DNA of 42,207 nt from Acidothermaceae bacterium (GTDB taxonomy: Bacteria > Actinomycetota > Actinomycetes > Acidothermales > Acidothermaceae): NCBI GenBank assembly GCA_025934355.1, contig JAICYF010000004.1, forward strand, positions 1 to 42,207, written 5' to 3'. A program made the position numbers and the translations under genes. Positions 10,101 through 18,785 of this stretch are shown here, in pieces. Each line of letters opens with the position of its first letter. Within the stretch, counting starts at the first letter, position 1. Under the pieces are notes generated by a model, which made no database searches, was not told the origin of the DNA, and was given only the letters and a program-made list of their open reading frames with translations.

Positions 10101-11204
10101 TCAGTCCAACGTTACTCCGAGAGGACCTAAAACGGAGCTAATCGGCATCTCCCATCCCTTGGTGCAATCTGCACCCTGACCGATGATGATTCCGGCGGCC
10201 GTAGCCGTGGTTGAAGAATCCAAGAAATAGACGGGCCCTCCACTATCGCCGGGCTGGCTGAGGCAGCTGAGAGTGCCCGAGACCGCCAGGGTCAGATGGC
10301 AGGTGTAGTCGCCATTCGTGAAATGGACGCACTGATTCTGCGCGGTGATATTCGCTCCACAGGATTGAAGCGATACTGAGCCATCAAAGCACAGCGCCTC
10401 CCCTACGACGCCATCATCATGTCCGACGATGCTAACGCCGTTGGTACACGTGCCGCATCCGCTGTAAACAAATCCCTCGGAGCTCGTGACGGTGACTGAT
10501 TGCTCGTCGTAGCCCCCAGAACTTAGCAGAAGCGTGTGCGTTGAGCCTACGGTGTTCGAGCCGTTGGAGAAGACCCTCGTGCCGCAGTGACCCGCGGTTA
10601 CAACGTAGTAGTGATTGGACGAATCATGTACGCCAAAGCTGCTAGAACAAAAGCCGCCAGAGTAATTCAGCCTGTCGCCACCCGACCAGGGCAGGTGATC
10701 GGCCATGCGGGATGTCTCCGACGAGCGCGTAGCCTGGTATAGGCTGACCATGCCCCCATACTCGCGACCCCACTTCGCGCTGTCGGCCGAGGTCGGTGAA
10801 TGAGCCAGTCCAACCGCAATCGAGTTCGATGCGGGATCCGGGCCCCATTGCAGGACGTCGCTCTGAGGGCTGCTAAACACGGCGCTCGAGACTTGATCCA
10901 TTGTTTTGGTGAGCTGCTGAGAACTAAATCTCACCACATCGGTGGACATCTGCAACCCACCGCCGGATTCTTGGACGGCTCTGGATAAAGACAACTGCGC
11001 CGTCGGCGGTGCCGTATCCGCAATCTGGACATGCAGCATGCCCATGCGGTCGATGAATACGCCGGCAAAGTCCGCGGGATCCGAAGCAGTTAGCGCTTCA
11101 ATGGAGGCGAGGACGGAAAGCGGCGCGTCGGTCCTCGATTGCTCGGCGCTGCGATAATCGGACGCTCGCGCACTGGGAGATCCGCTGCAAACAGCGACTA
11201 CCAT
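10101..11204 (-). CDS. S1 family (chymotrypsin/streptogrisin-like) serine protease with disrupted signal peptide
   Basis: 367 residues from ATG 11204. The triad is readable: VTAGHCG (His about 206), GYDEQ (Asp about 233, tentative) and PGDSGGP (Ser about 321). A propeptide-like region of roughly 170 residues precedes the protease domain, as in streptogrisin and alpha-lytic proteases. Several cysteines suggest disulfides, so an extracellular place is expected. The product as annotated starts inside a hydrophobic stretch (MVVAVCSGSPSARAS) with no basic n-region. Upstream in the same frame are an SD (GGGGAGAAG), ATG at 11249, six codons (MLHARA) and then TGA at 11231, followed by QAAVGIATMVVAV. 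Reading through would give a normal signal peptide. The gene is thus either secretion-defective, a recent nonsense pseudogene, or leader-controlled. Low GC (about 55% in one line) points to acquisition. Confidence 0.82.
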   Translation of the reverse strand: MVVAVCSGSPSARASDYRSAEQSRTDAPLSVLASIEALTASDPADFAGVFIDRMGMLHVQIADTAPPTAQLSLSRAVQESGGGLQMSTDVVRFSSQQLTKTMDQVSSAVFSSPQSDVLQWGPDPASNSIAVGLAHSPTSADSAKWGREYGGMVSLYQATRSSETSRMADHLPWSGGDRLNYSGGFCSSSFGVHDSSNHYYVVTAGHCGTRVFSNGSNTVGSTHTLLLSSGGYDEQSVTVTSSEGFVYSGCGTCTNGVSIVGHDDGVVGEALCFDGSVSLQSCGANITAQNQCVHFTNGDYTCHLTLAVSGTLSCLSQPGDSGGPVYFLDSSTTATAAGIIIGQGADCTKGWEMPISSVLGPLGVTLD

Positions 11205-11228
11205 GGTCGCGATACCAACAGCCGCCTG

Positions 11229-11249
11229 TCAGGCGCGTGCGTGCAGCAT
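11229..11249 (-). other. Six-codon ORF (MLHARA-stop) in frame with the protease
   Basis: ATG at 11249, preceded by GGGGAGAAGAG at good SD distance, is followed after six codons by TGA in the same frame as the protease. The sequence after the stop continues as the hydrophobic core of a signal peptide. It is read as the original protease start interrupted by a nonsense codon; a regulatory leader peptide is the alternative. Confidence 0.6.
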
Positions 11250-11419
11250 TCGCTCTTCTCCCCGGTGGATCGCGCCCAAAATGCGCACGGACATGATGAT
11301 CGTTGGACTGCGGTGTGTCAACTGGCCAGATTGCACGGCTTCGCCGTAGCAAAGACTGTGATCCGCCAGACATTTTCGCGGTCCGCGCCCTTTGATTGGT
11401 GAATGCGGTTCTACGCGGA

Positions 11420-12148
11420 TCAGCGGGGCGGGCGCACGCCTTTCGGCAATCGCGCGCCCTTGGGCAGCGGGCCCTTCGGGATCGGGATGTTCAACCCGCC
11501 GAGCGCGCGCATCCGGCCCTCGATCTGGTCGACCGTGCCGCCTTTGAACGTGCGGGGGAGCCTGGTCATCTTGCGCTCGAGCTTGCCCAGCGGCACCTGA
11601 CCGGGCTCGTTGCCGACGAGGATCACGGTGACCGGCGTGCCAGCCGCGACCCGGCCGATGCGCTTTTGCTGATCCGCGATGAGCGGACCCAGGCGGTCGG
11701 TGGAGCCTTCGCCGATCAGGACGACGCCCGGCTTGCCGACGACGCGGTGCACGATGTCTTGGTTGCGGGTCACCGCGACGTTCGGGGTCAGCCGCCAGTC
11801 ACCCCGCAGACTGCTCACGACCGCCGCAGCCGCGCCAGGCTGGCCTTCGATCTCGCCGTACATCGCGGTGCGGGCGCGTCGTCCGAACACGATGAAGGCG
11901 ACCAGCGCGCCGCCGATGACGCCAAAGACGATGAAGGCGATCAGGCTGTTCAGCAGGAAGCCGACGAGGATGAACACGCCGGCCGTGACGAGAAAGGCCA
12001 GCAGCATCGCGGGAATGAGCCGCTTGTCGCGCTGCCTGGTGAGCCGGAAGGCCTCGCGAATTTGGGCCCCGCGCTTCGGGGCGGCAGGGTCTTTCGCAGC
12101 CTTCGGGTTCGCAGCCTTGGGGTCGGCATCCTTGGGGGTCTTCGCCAT
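11420..12148 (-). CDS. DUF4191 family membrane protein
   Basis: 242 residues. A charged N-terminus rich in K, A and P (about 30 residues) precedes two close transmembrane helices (about 45-90, with FLVTAGVFILVGFLLNSLIAFIV-like character). A cytoplasmic domain follows with RTAMYGEIEGQPGAA and a GKPGVVLIGEG motif. The C-terminus is basic and proline-rich. The family is conserved in actinobacteria directly downstream of lipA, and its function is unknown. SD GGGAG precedes ATG 12148. It follows lipA by 30 bp on the same strand, so it is probably the third gene of a lipB-lipA-DUF4191 operon. Confidence 0.9.
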   Translation of the reverse strand: MAKTPKDADPKAANPKAAKDPAAPKRGAQIREAFRLTRQRDKRLIPAMLLAFLVTAGVFILVGFLLNSLIAFIVFGVIGGALVAFIVFGRRARTAMYGEIEGQPGAAAAVVSSLRGDWRLTPNVAVTRNQDIVHRVVGKPGVVLIGEGSTDRLGPLIADQQKRIGRVAAGTPVTVILVGNEPGQVPLGKLERKMTRLPRTFKGGTVDQIEGRMRALGGLNIPIPKGPLPKGARLPKGVRPPR

Positions 12149-12178
12149 GATGCTCCCAGGATAGGGGGCGGCCGAAGA

Positions 12179-13111
12179 TCAGGACGATGCGCGCGTCGCG
12201 ACTGCCTCGCGGTAGAGGCGGCCGGCGCGGTACGACGAACGCACCAGCGGTCCGGACATCACGCCGGAGAACCCAAGCTCGCGAGCGACGTCGGCGAGTT
12301 CGACGAACTCCTCGGGCTTGACCCAGCGCTCGACCGGGTGGTGACGCAGCGACGGCCGCAGGTACTGGGTGATGGTGACCAGCTCGCAGTCGACGGCGCG
12401 CAGATCGGTCAGCGCTTCGACGACTTCGTCGCGGGTCTCGCCGAGGCCGAGGATGAGATTCGACTTGGTGACGAGGCCACGCTCGCGGGCCTGGCGAAGC
12501 ACGTCGAGGGAGCGGTCGTAGCGGAAGCCTGGCCGGATCGACTTGAAGATGCGCGGCACGGTCTCGATGTTGTGGGCGAAAACCTCGGGCGCGGCGTCGA
12601 AAATCTCGTCGAGCAGTTCGGGCTTGGCGTGAAAGTCGGGCGCGAGCAACTCGACACCGCAACCTGCGACTGTGGCGTGGATCTCGCGCACGGTCTGCGC
12701 GTAGAGCCAGGCGCCCTCGTCGTCCAAGTCGTCGCGGGTGACGCCGGTGATGGTCGCGTAGCGCAACCCCATTTGCTTGACCGAGTCGGCGACGCGGCGC
12801 GGTTCGTCGCGGTCAAGTGGCGCGGGCTTTCCGCTGTCAATCTGGCAGAACGAGCAGTTGCGGCTGCAGGTGGCGCCGCCGATCAGGAAGGTCGCCTCGC
12901 GGTCTTCCCAACACTCGAAGATGTTGGGGCAGCCGGCCTCTTCACAGACGGTGTGCAGGCCCTCGCCGCGCACCAGGTCTTTGAGCTCGGAGTACTGCGG
13001 GCCCATCCGCGCGCGGATCTTGATCCACTCGGGCTTCTTCTCGATCGGCACGGCGGCGTTGCGGGCCTCGACCCGCAGCAACTTCCGGCCGTCCGGGGCT
13101 ACCGCTGTCAC
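12179..13111 (-). CDS. lipA: Lipoyl synthase (radical SAM)
   Basis: 310 residues. Inserts two sulfur atoms into protein-bound octanoyl groups to make lipoyl cofactor, in the cytoplasm. The LipA-specific auxiliary cluster motif [12 protein letters not shown] (C-x4-C-x5-C) and the radical SAM motif CSRNCSFC (C-x3-C-x2-C) are both intact. The terminal RSSYRAG supplies the conserved serine that ligates the auxiliary cluster. The GTG start at 13111 overlaps the lipB stop by 4 bp (GTGA), which implies translational coupling. Targets encoded in this window are SucB and, indirectly, the glycine cleavage system to which GcvT belongs. Confidence 0.98.
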   Translation of the reverse strand: MTAVAPDGRKLLRVEARNAAVPIEKKPEWIKIRARMGPQYSELKDLVRGEGLHTVCEEAGCPNIFECWEDREATFLIGGATCSRNCSFCQIDSGKPAPLDRDEPRRVADSVKQMGLRYATITGVTRDDLDDEGAWLYAQTVREIHATVAGCGVELLAPDFHAKPELLDEIFDAAPEVFAHNIETVPRIFKSIRPGFRYDRSLDVLRQARERGLVTKSNLILGLGETRDEVVEALTDLRAVDCELVTITQYLRPSLRHHPVERWVKPEEFVELADVARELGFSGVMSGPLVRSSYRAGRLYREAVATRASS

Positions 13112-13773
13112 GCGTTCAAGGGTACGCGGTTGGCGCTTGGCGCGACTGCGGTGAGCGTTCGAGTGAGATGGCTCTCAACGATCGGCAACATCTCGTCAAC
13201 TGTGACGTCGCGGCTGAGCTCGGCGCTGAGCGAGGTGACCTCGGCGTCATCGATGCCGCACGGCACGATGCGGCCGAACCACGACAGGTCGGGGTCGCAG
13301 TTGAGGGCGAACCCGTGCATCGTGGTGCAGCGCGAGATCCGGACGCCGATGGCCGCCACCTTGCGATCTGGTCCGTTGTCGTCTGCCGGCACCCAGACGC
13401 CGGACCTACCGGGAATCTGCACGGTGCGGACGCCGATGTCGGCGCTCGCGCCGATCAGAGCTTGTTCCATGCGCCGCACGTGGCCCACCGCGTCGATGGG
13501 CATCGGCAGCTTGACGATCGGATAGCCCACGAGTTGGCCCGGCCCGTGCCAGGTGATGCGGCCCCCGCGGTCGACCTCGACAACCGGCGTGCCGTCGACC
13601 GGCCGCTCGAAGGCCTGCGTGCGCTTGCCGGCGGTGAACACCGCCGGATGCTGTAACAAAAGGCAGGTGTCGGGTATGTCGTCGGCGACCCGGCGCGCGT
13701 GGGTCTCGCGCTGCAGCGCCCACGCGTCGTCGTAGGGCACCAGCCCCAGGCGCTCGAATCGAAGCTCAGTCAC
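13108..13773 (-). CDS. lipB: Octanoyl-[ACP]:protein N-octanoyltransferase
   Basis: 221 residues. Transfers octanoate from acyl carrier protein to lipoyl domains, the step before LipA. Family motifs are present: [32 protein letters not shown], the lysine in [10 protein letters not shown] and the nucleophile cysteine in [16 protein letters not shown] start at 13773. It heads the lipB-lipA-DUF4191 run and is divergent from the MMPL gene over a 107-bp AT-richer spacer that must hold both promoters. Confidence 0.97.
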   Translation of the reverse strand: MTELRFERLGLVPYDDAWALQRETHARRVADDIPDTCLLLQHPAVFTAGKRTQAFERPVDGTPVVEVDRGGRITWHGPGQLVGYPIVKLPMPIDAVGHVRRMEQALIGASADIGVRTVQIPGRSGVWVPADDNGPDRKVAAIGVRISRCTTMHGFALNCDPDLSWFGRIVPCGIDDAEVTSLSAELSRDVTVDEMLPIVESHLTRTLTAVAPSANRVPLNA

Positions 13774-13880
13774 AACTCGACAATACGTGGTTCAGAGTTC
13801 AACTTTTCGACGCCTGTCAGTGCGCTCGCTTGGCGAAATCCGCCGGCGGTCGGCCACCTTCCGAACCGTATCGTTGACCC

Positions 13881-15986
13881 ATGCGAATCGCCCTCGGATC
13901 GCGGATCTCCCACGCGTGCACCGGCCGCCGGTCAAAGTGGGTCGTCATCGCCTTGTGGATCGTCATTTTCATCGTCTCGGCGCCACTGGCAAGCAAGCTG
14001 ACGGGCGCGCAGAACAACGACGCCGGCTCCTACCTGCCGAAGTCGGCGGAGTCGACGAAAGTGCTCGACGCGCAGAAAAACTTCGCGGACGCCGACGTGC
14101 TCGACGCCGTCGTGGTTTACGAGCGATCGTCAGGTGTCACACCGGCTGACGAGGCGGCGATCTCCGCGCAGCGCGCGGCGGCGTCCAAAGTATCTGGCAT
14201 TAAAGGGAAAGTGACGGAGGTCCAGAAATCGAACGACGGTAAGGCGGCCGCGTTCCTCGTGCCGGTTGACGCCAAAGACTCGGTCAAGTTCATCGACACC
14301 GTGAAGGCGGTGCGGGCGCAGCTGTACTCCGTTGACGGCATGTCGGTGCATCTGACTGGCCCGGCTGGCGTGCAGTCCGACAGCAACGACGTCTTCAGCG
14401 ACATCGACGGGAAGTTGTTGTACGCGACGGTTCTGGTCGTGGTGCTGGTCTTGTTGCTGACGTATCGAAGTCCGGTGCTGTGGTTGATCCCGGTGCTCGG
14501 TGCGGCCGCGGCGCTCGAGCTGGCCCAGGCGGTCGTGTACGGCCTGGCGAAGTCCGGCATGACGGTGAACGGGTTGAGCGCCGGCATCTTGCTCGTGTTG
14601 GTTTTTGGGGCGGGAACCGACTACGCGCTGCTGCTTGTCGCCCGATATCGCGAAGAGCTGCACAACCACGAGGACAAACACGAGGCGATGGCCTTCGCGC
14701 TGCACCGCGCGGGCCCGGCCATCGTCGCGTCGTCGAGCACGGTGATTGTGAGCCTGCTCTGTCTGTTGGTGTGCCAGATGCAGTCGACTCGAGGGCTCGG
14801 TCCGGTCGGCGCCGTCGGCATCTTGTGCGCGGTCGCCGCGATGACCACGTTCCTGCCGGCGCTGCTGGTCGCCGTGCCGCGCAAGGTGTTCTGGCCGTTC
14901 GTGCCGCGGTTCGGCACGCCCACCCGCGAAGAGAGCGGCCCGTGGGGGCGGGTCGCGACGCGGGTGTCGCGTCGGCCGAGGCCGATTTGGGTCAGCGGCG
15001 CCGTCGTGCTCGGCGTGTTGTGCGTCGGCCTGCTCACGTTGAACGCGCATGGGTTGTCTGACAAGGACCAGTTCGTCGGCAAGCCTGACTCGATCAAGGG
15101 CGAGGCCGTCATGGCGGCGCACTTCGGCGGGGCCACTGCGTCGCCGGCGGTCGTCATCGCCAACGAGAGCTCGGCCGACGCGGTCATGGCCGCCGTCGAG
15201 AAAGTTCCTGGCCTGCAAGGAAAACCGCAGGTCACCGAGCGAGCGGCAGGTCGCGTGGAGATCGACGCCGACCTGGCGAGCCCGGCCGACAGCTCGACCG
15301 CCAAACACACAGTGTTGGCGCTGCGCGCCGCGGTGCACCCGGTGTCGGGCGCTGACGCGATGGTCGGCGGCGCCACCGCGGTGAACTACGACTCACAGCA
15401 GGCGTCGGCGGCAGACAACCGGTTGGTGATGCCGATCGTGCTCGCGGTGGTGCTCATCATCTTGGTGTTGTTGCTCCGCTCGGTGGTCGCGCCGTTGCTG
15501 CTGGTCGCGTCGGTGGTGTTGTCATTCTTCGCGGCCCTCGGGGCGAGCGCGTTCGCCTGGCGGCATATTTTCGGTTTTCCAGGCGCCGACGCGTCAGCGC
15601 CGTTGTATCTGTTCATCTTCTTGGTCGCGCTCGGCATCGACTACAACATCTTCTTGATGTCGCGAGTGCGCGAGGAGTCGCTGCGATTCCCAACCAGAGA
15701 AGCGATTCGCAAGGGCGTGGCGGTCACCGGTGGCGTCATCACGTCGGCCGGCATTGTGCTCGCGGCGACGTTCAGCGTGCTGGCGGTGCTGCCGCTGGTG
15801 ACGCTGGTGGAGGTTGGTTCCGCGGTGGCCTTCGGCGTGCTGCTCGACACGTTCATCATCCGCTCGATCGTGGTGCCCGCTGCCGCGCACGACATAGGGG
15901 CGCCGATTTGGTGGCCGAGTGCGCTTGCCCGCGGCCCGCGTGCGGTCGAGCCGGCGAAGGAGGACGCGTTCGCGGCGGAGCCGTGA
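13881..15986 (+). CDS. MMPL/RND family transporter
   Basis: 701 residues with the two-fold MMPL layout: one N-terminal helix, an extracytoplasmic loop of about 150 residues, a block of five to six helices, then a second copy of the same pattern. The proton-relay motifs of the family are visible in helix 4 and helix 10 as FGAGTDYALLLVARYREEL and LGIDYNIFLMSRVREE. Actinobacterial MMPL proteins export lipids or other hydrophobic compounds across the membrane; the cargo here is not readable. The gene starts at ATG 13881 and is followed after 36 bp by the pseudokinase gene on the same strand, so they may be co-transcribed. Confidence 0.93.
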   Translation: MRIALGSRISHACTGRRSKWVVIALWIVIFIVSAPLASKLTGAQNNDAGSYLPKSAESTKVLDAQKNFADADVLDAVVVYERSSGVTPADEAAISAQRAAASKVSGIKGKVTEVQKSNDGKAAAFLVPVDAKDSVKFIDTVKAVRAQLYSVDGMSVHLTGPAGVQSDSNDVFSDIDGKLLYATVLVVVLVLLLTYRSPVLWLIPVLGAAAALELAQAVVYGLAKSGMTVNGLSAGILLVLVFGAGTDYALLLVARYREELHNHEDKHEAMAFALHRAGPAIVASSSTVIVSLLCLLVCQMQSTRGLGPVGAVGILCAVAAMTTFLPALLVAVPRKVFWPFVPRFGTPTREESGPWGRVATRVSRRPRPIWVSGAVVLGVLCVGLLTLNAHGLSDKDQFVGKPDSIKGEAVMAAHFGGATASPAVVIANESSADAVMAAVEKVPGLQGKPQVTERAAGRVEIDADLASPADSSTAKHTVLALRAAVHPVSGADAMVGGATAVNYDSQQASAADNRLVMPIVLAVVLIILVLLLRSVVAPLLLVASVVLSFFAALGASAFAWRHIFGFPGADASAPLYLFIFLVALGIDYNIFLMSRVREESLRFPTREAIRKGVAVTGGVITSAGIVLAATFSVLAVLPLVTLVEVGSAVAFGVLLDTFIIRSIVVPAAAHDIGAPIWWPSALARGPRAVEPAKEDAFAAEP

Positions 15987-15991
15987 CGTCC

Positions 15992-16000
15992 TGTGGATAA
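15992..16000 (-). other. Single perfect DnaA-box sequence
   Basis: TGTGGATAA, the complement of the consensus TTATCCACA, lies 5 bp after the MMPL stop in the short gap before the pseudokinase gene. It is solitary with no AT-rich unwinding region, so it is not an origin. It may be chance or a titration/regulatory site. Confidence 0.35.
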
Positions 16001-16022
16001 CTAACGCCACGATCCCGCCGGG

Positions 16023-17528
16023 ATGCGGTCGAATACGGGCGTGGAGACGTTCTCGCTTCCGGGCTTCGACGTCGAAGAACTCGTCGGCCTCGGCGGTTCG
16101 GGTGAGGTCTGGCGCGCGCGGTCGCGCGAGACGGGCGAGGCCGTGGCGCTCAAGCGGCTCCGCGTCGGCGGGTCGGGGCTGGACGCGGAAGTCGAACGGC
16201 AACTACGGCGCGACGCCGCTTTGTTGGCGACCGCGCGACACGAGCACATCGTGCGGTTGCGGGCGACGGTGCCCACGTCGTCCGGGCTGGTGTTGGTGTT
16301 CGACTACATGCAGGGCGGCAGCCTCGCCGCGTTGCTCGCGGCGCGCGGAACGTTGCCAGCGGGCGAAGTGGTCGGGGTGGTCGCGCCGCTCGCGGTGGCG
16401 TTGTCGGAGTTGCACGCGCGCGGGTTCGTCCACGGCAACATCACACCCGCCAATGTGTTGTTCGACGGCTTGGGTGAGGCGCTGCTCGCCGACTTGGGGG
16501 TGGCCGGGCTGATTCGTCGGGCCGGTGGGCCGGTCGCTATGGCGCCGGGGTTCGCCGATCCTGCCGGGCCAGCTGCGGCGAGCCTCGCCGCCACCGACGT
16601 TCACGGGCTCGCCGCTGTGTGCCACGCGGCGCTGTCGGGGTTCGCGCCCTATCGGGACGGCACGCTGGCGCCGTTGCGAGGGGCCGTGACCGGTGTGCCG
16701 CCGACGTTGGTCGATGCCATCGAGGTGGCGATGGACGCCGAGTTTCGGTCGCGGCCCGACGCGGCCGCGTTTGCCCGCACCTTGTACGCGGCGTGCACGC
16801 CGCGGCGGATCGTGCTGGAACCGGCGGCGGCCATCTCGGTTGACCGTGTACCGGAGTCGGCGGAGCCGGCCGAGCCGGCGGTGGTCGCGCCCGATCCTCC
16901 GGTGGTCGTGGCGACCGGGTCCGACGCGGATCGCGAGAGAAGGTCTCGCGAGCCGCGCCACGGTCGCGTGCGTAAGGGGCGCGGATCCCGGTTGGTGGCC
17001 CGGCGGCTGGTGGCCCGGCGGCTGGCGATGCCCCTCCTCGCCGCCGGGCTGCTTGCCGCCGCTGTGCTGGTCGGCGTCACGTGGGCGGGGCACGACCGTC
17101 CGGCGGCGGCGACAGCCCAGGTGGCGGGCGGCCCCGCGTCGTCCGACTCGTCTTGGCTGCGGATTCTCCGCGCGCTTGACGCCGCTCGCGACCACGCGTT
17201 TGCCGACGGCGATTCCGACGAGTTAGCCGGTGTGTACGTCGCGGGCTCGTCCGCCCTCGTCGCAGATCAGCGAACCCTTGCCGAGATGGAAAATTCCGGC
17301 GCGCACGCGGCAGGCTTGTCGTTGTCGCTGGCGTCGGTTGAGGTGAGGTCGCAAACGCCGACCAGCGTCGTCCTGCTGGTGCGCGACACGCTGCCGCCGT
17401 ACGAAATCGTCGGCCCGAACGGCGGTGTGCAGCGACAACCGGGCAGAGGTGAACGCGACTGGCTCGTCACGCTTCAGGCGACCAGCGCTGGTGGTTCGTG
17501 GCGCATCGCGACGATCGACGCGGCATGA
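16023..17528 (+). CDS. Membrane-anchored Ser/Thr kinase-like protein, probable pseudokinase
   Basis: 501 residues. The kinase-like domain spans about 15-270: glycine loop GLGGSGEV (22-29), VALK lysine (44), then HGNITPAN where active kinases have H-x-D-x-x-x-x-N. The catalytic base position is Asn139. The metal motif is DLG (157-159) instead of DFG. A basic proline-poor linker leads to a single TM helix near 336-355. The roughly 135-residue external domain has a mixed alpha/beta pattern resembling NTF2-like sensor domains (inference). Actinobacterial relatives usually keep Asp at the HGD position, so phosphotransfer is probably weak or lost and a signalling or scaffold role is likely. The start could also be GTG 16041. 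It lies 36 bp after MMPL and converges with the sigma gene 4 bp away. Confidence 0.87.
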   Translation: MRSNTGVETFSLPGFDVEELVGLGGSGEVWRARSRETGEAVALKRLRVGGSGLDAEVERQLRRDAALLATARHEHIVRLRATVPTSSGLVLVFDYMQGGSLAALLAARGTLPAGEVVGVVAPLAVALSELHARGFVHGNITPANVLFDGLGEALLADLGVAGLIRRAGGPVAMAPGFADPAGPAAASLAATDVHGLAAVCHAALSGFAPYRDGTLAPLRGAVTGVPPTLVDAIEVAMDAEFRSRPDAAAFARTLYAACTPRRIVLEPAAAISVDRVPESAEPAEPAVVAPDPPVVVATGSDADRERRSREPRHGRVRKGRGSRLVARRLVARRLAMPLLAAGLLAAAVLVGVTWAGHDRPAAATAQVAGGPASSDSSWLRILRALDAARDHAFADGDSDELAGVYVAGSSALVADQRTLAEMENSGAHAAGLSLSLASVEVRSQTPTSVVLLVRDTLPPYEIVGPNGGVQRQPGRGERDWLVTLQATSAGGSWRIATIDAA

Positions 17529-17532
17529 CACA

Positions 17533-18762
17533 TCACGGCAAGTCGGTAAGTCGGCGCTGCAAACGCTGGGCTACTGGGTCGTTTATGCCAAGGGAAATCG
17601 CTTGCTGGTAAGCGATTCTGGCCGCCTCGTGATCGCCGAGCCGGTGCAACAGCTCGCCGCGAGTGGCGTGCCACCAGGGATATCCGTCGAGTCCGCCGAT
17701 GGCGTCGACCAACGCCAAGCCCGCGGCCGGACCATCGCGCTCCGCGACTGCGGCCGCCCGGTTGAGCCGCCCGACCGGCGTGTCACCCGTCGACAGAAGC
17801 ACGTCGTACCACGAGATGACGGCGTCCCAGTTCGTCGTCTCGTACGTCGGCGCGAGCGCGTGACACGCGGCGATGGCCGCCTGGACGACGTAAGCGTCCG
17901 GGTGGTCGGGAGTGCGCCGAAGCCCGCGGCCAACGAGTTCGACACCTTCTTTGATAGCCGCCTGGTTCCAGCTGGCGCGGTCTTGGTCGGGCAGCAACAC
18001 CGGATCCCCTTCGACGTCGAGGCGCGCTTCGCGGCGTGAGTCATGCAGCAGCATCAACGCGAGCAAGCCGAGCACTGTTGGCTCATCGGGCATCAGTTCG
18101 GCGAGCAACCGGCCAAGCCGGAGCGCCTCGGCGGTCAGCGCGACCCTGGTGAGGTCGGCGCCGCCAGTGGCCGCGTAGCCCTCGTTGAAGATGAGATAGA
18201 CGGTCGCGGCGACACCCGAAAGCCGCGCAGGCAAGTCCGCGGCCGGCGGCACCCGGTATGGGATGTGGGCCTGGGCGATTTTCTGCTTGGCACGGACGAG
18301 CCGCTTGGCCATGGTCGCCTCGGAGACCAGCAACGCACGAGCGACCTCAGCGGTCGTCAGACCGCCGAGGGTGCGCAACGCCAGGGCCACCTGCGCCTCA
18401 AGCGACAAAGCTGGGTGGCAGCAAGTGAAGACCAGCCGAAGCAAGTCGTCGCGCACGACGTCCGGCGGTTCGAGCGGCGGGTCGTGCGTGTCGTCGGCGC
18501 CCCACATCGCCGCCTCCTCTTTGCCGGCGCGCTGGGTCTCGCGGCGGATGATGTCGATCGCCCTGCGTTTCGCCGTGACGAGGAACCAGGCCCGCGGATT
18601 GGCGGGAACGCCGTCACGCGGCCAGGTCTCAAGCGCCCGGACGGCGGCGTCCTGCGCGACGTCCTCGGCGAGGTCGATGTCGCCGATGACCCGAATCAGC
18701 GTGGCTAACACCCGAGTTCGCTCCTCGCGGATCAGCTGCGCTATCGCGTCACCGGCGCTCAT
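17533..18762 (-). CDS. ECF42-type RNA polymerase sigma factor with C-terminal TPR-like domain
   Basis: 409 residues from ATG 18762. Region sigma-2 (about 8-75, with IGDIDLAEDVAQDAAVRAL and the RAWFLVTAKRRAID segment) and sigma-4 (about 115-165, LGGLTTAEVARALLVSEATMAKRLVRA) are clear. The remaining 240 residues form the helical extension typical of ECF42, including the family hallmark YLIFNEGYAATGG and repeats such as RLNRAAAVAERDGP. No anti-sigma gene adjoins it; instead the DGPF/YCII gene sits 23 bp upstream on the same strand, as is usual for this sigma group. The extension is thought to control activity in cis. The tracked start at 18879 would overlap the upstream gene and is rejected. Confidence 0.92.
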   Translation of the reverse strand: MSAGDAIAQLIREERTRVLATLIRVIGDIDLAEDVAQDAAVRALETWPRDGVPANPRAWFLVTAKRRAIDIIRRETQRAGKEEAAMWGADDTHDPPLEPPDVVRDDLLRLVFTCCHPALSLEAQVALALRTLGGLTTAEVARALLVSEATMAKRLVRAKQKIAQAHIPYRVPPAADLPARLSGVAATVYLIFNEGYAATGGADLTRVALTAEALRLGRLLAELMPDEPTVLGLLALMLLHDSRREARLDVEGDPVLLPDQDRASWNQAAIKEGVELVGRGLRRTPDHPDAYVVQAAIAACHALAPTYETTNWDAVISWYDVLLSTGDTPVGRLNRAAAVAERDGPAAGLALVDAIGGLDGYPWWHATRGELLHRLGDHEAARIAYQQAISLGINDPVAQRLQRRLTDLP

Positions 18763-18785
18763 CGCGTCGTGTTCGGGCCGTTCGA

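Noticed and set aside
11229-11231. Selenocysteine reading of the TGA before the S1 protease
   Set aside because: It falls inside a predicted signal peptide, with no evident SECIS context or homologous Cys requirement; nonsense mutation is simpler.
9367-11419. Insertion sequence or prophage remnant as source of the low-GC insert
   Set aside because: No transposase, integrase, terminal inverted repeats or target duplications could be seen.
11396-13525. 709-aa plus-strand ORF
   Set aside because: Runs antisense through DUF4191, lipA and part of lipB, all well supported.
15992-16000. Replication origin
   Set aside because: One DnaA box only, no AT-rich region, and no dnaA/dnaN neighbours.
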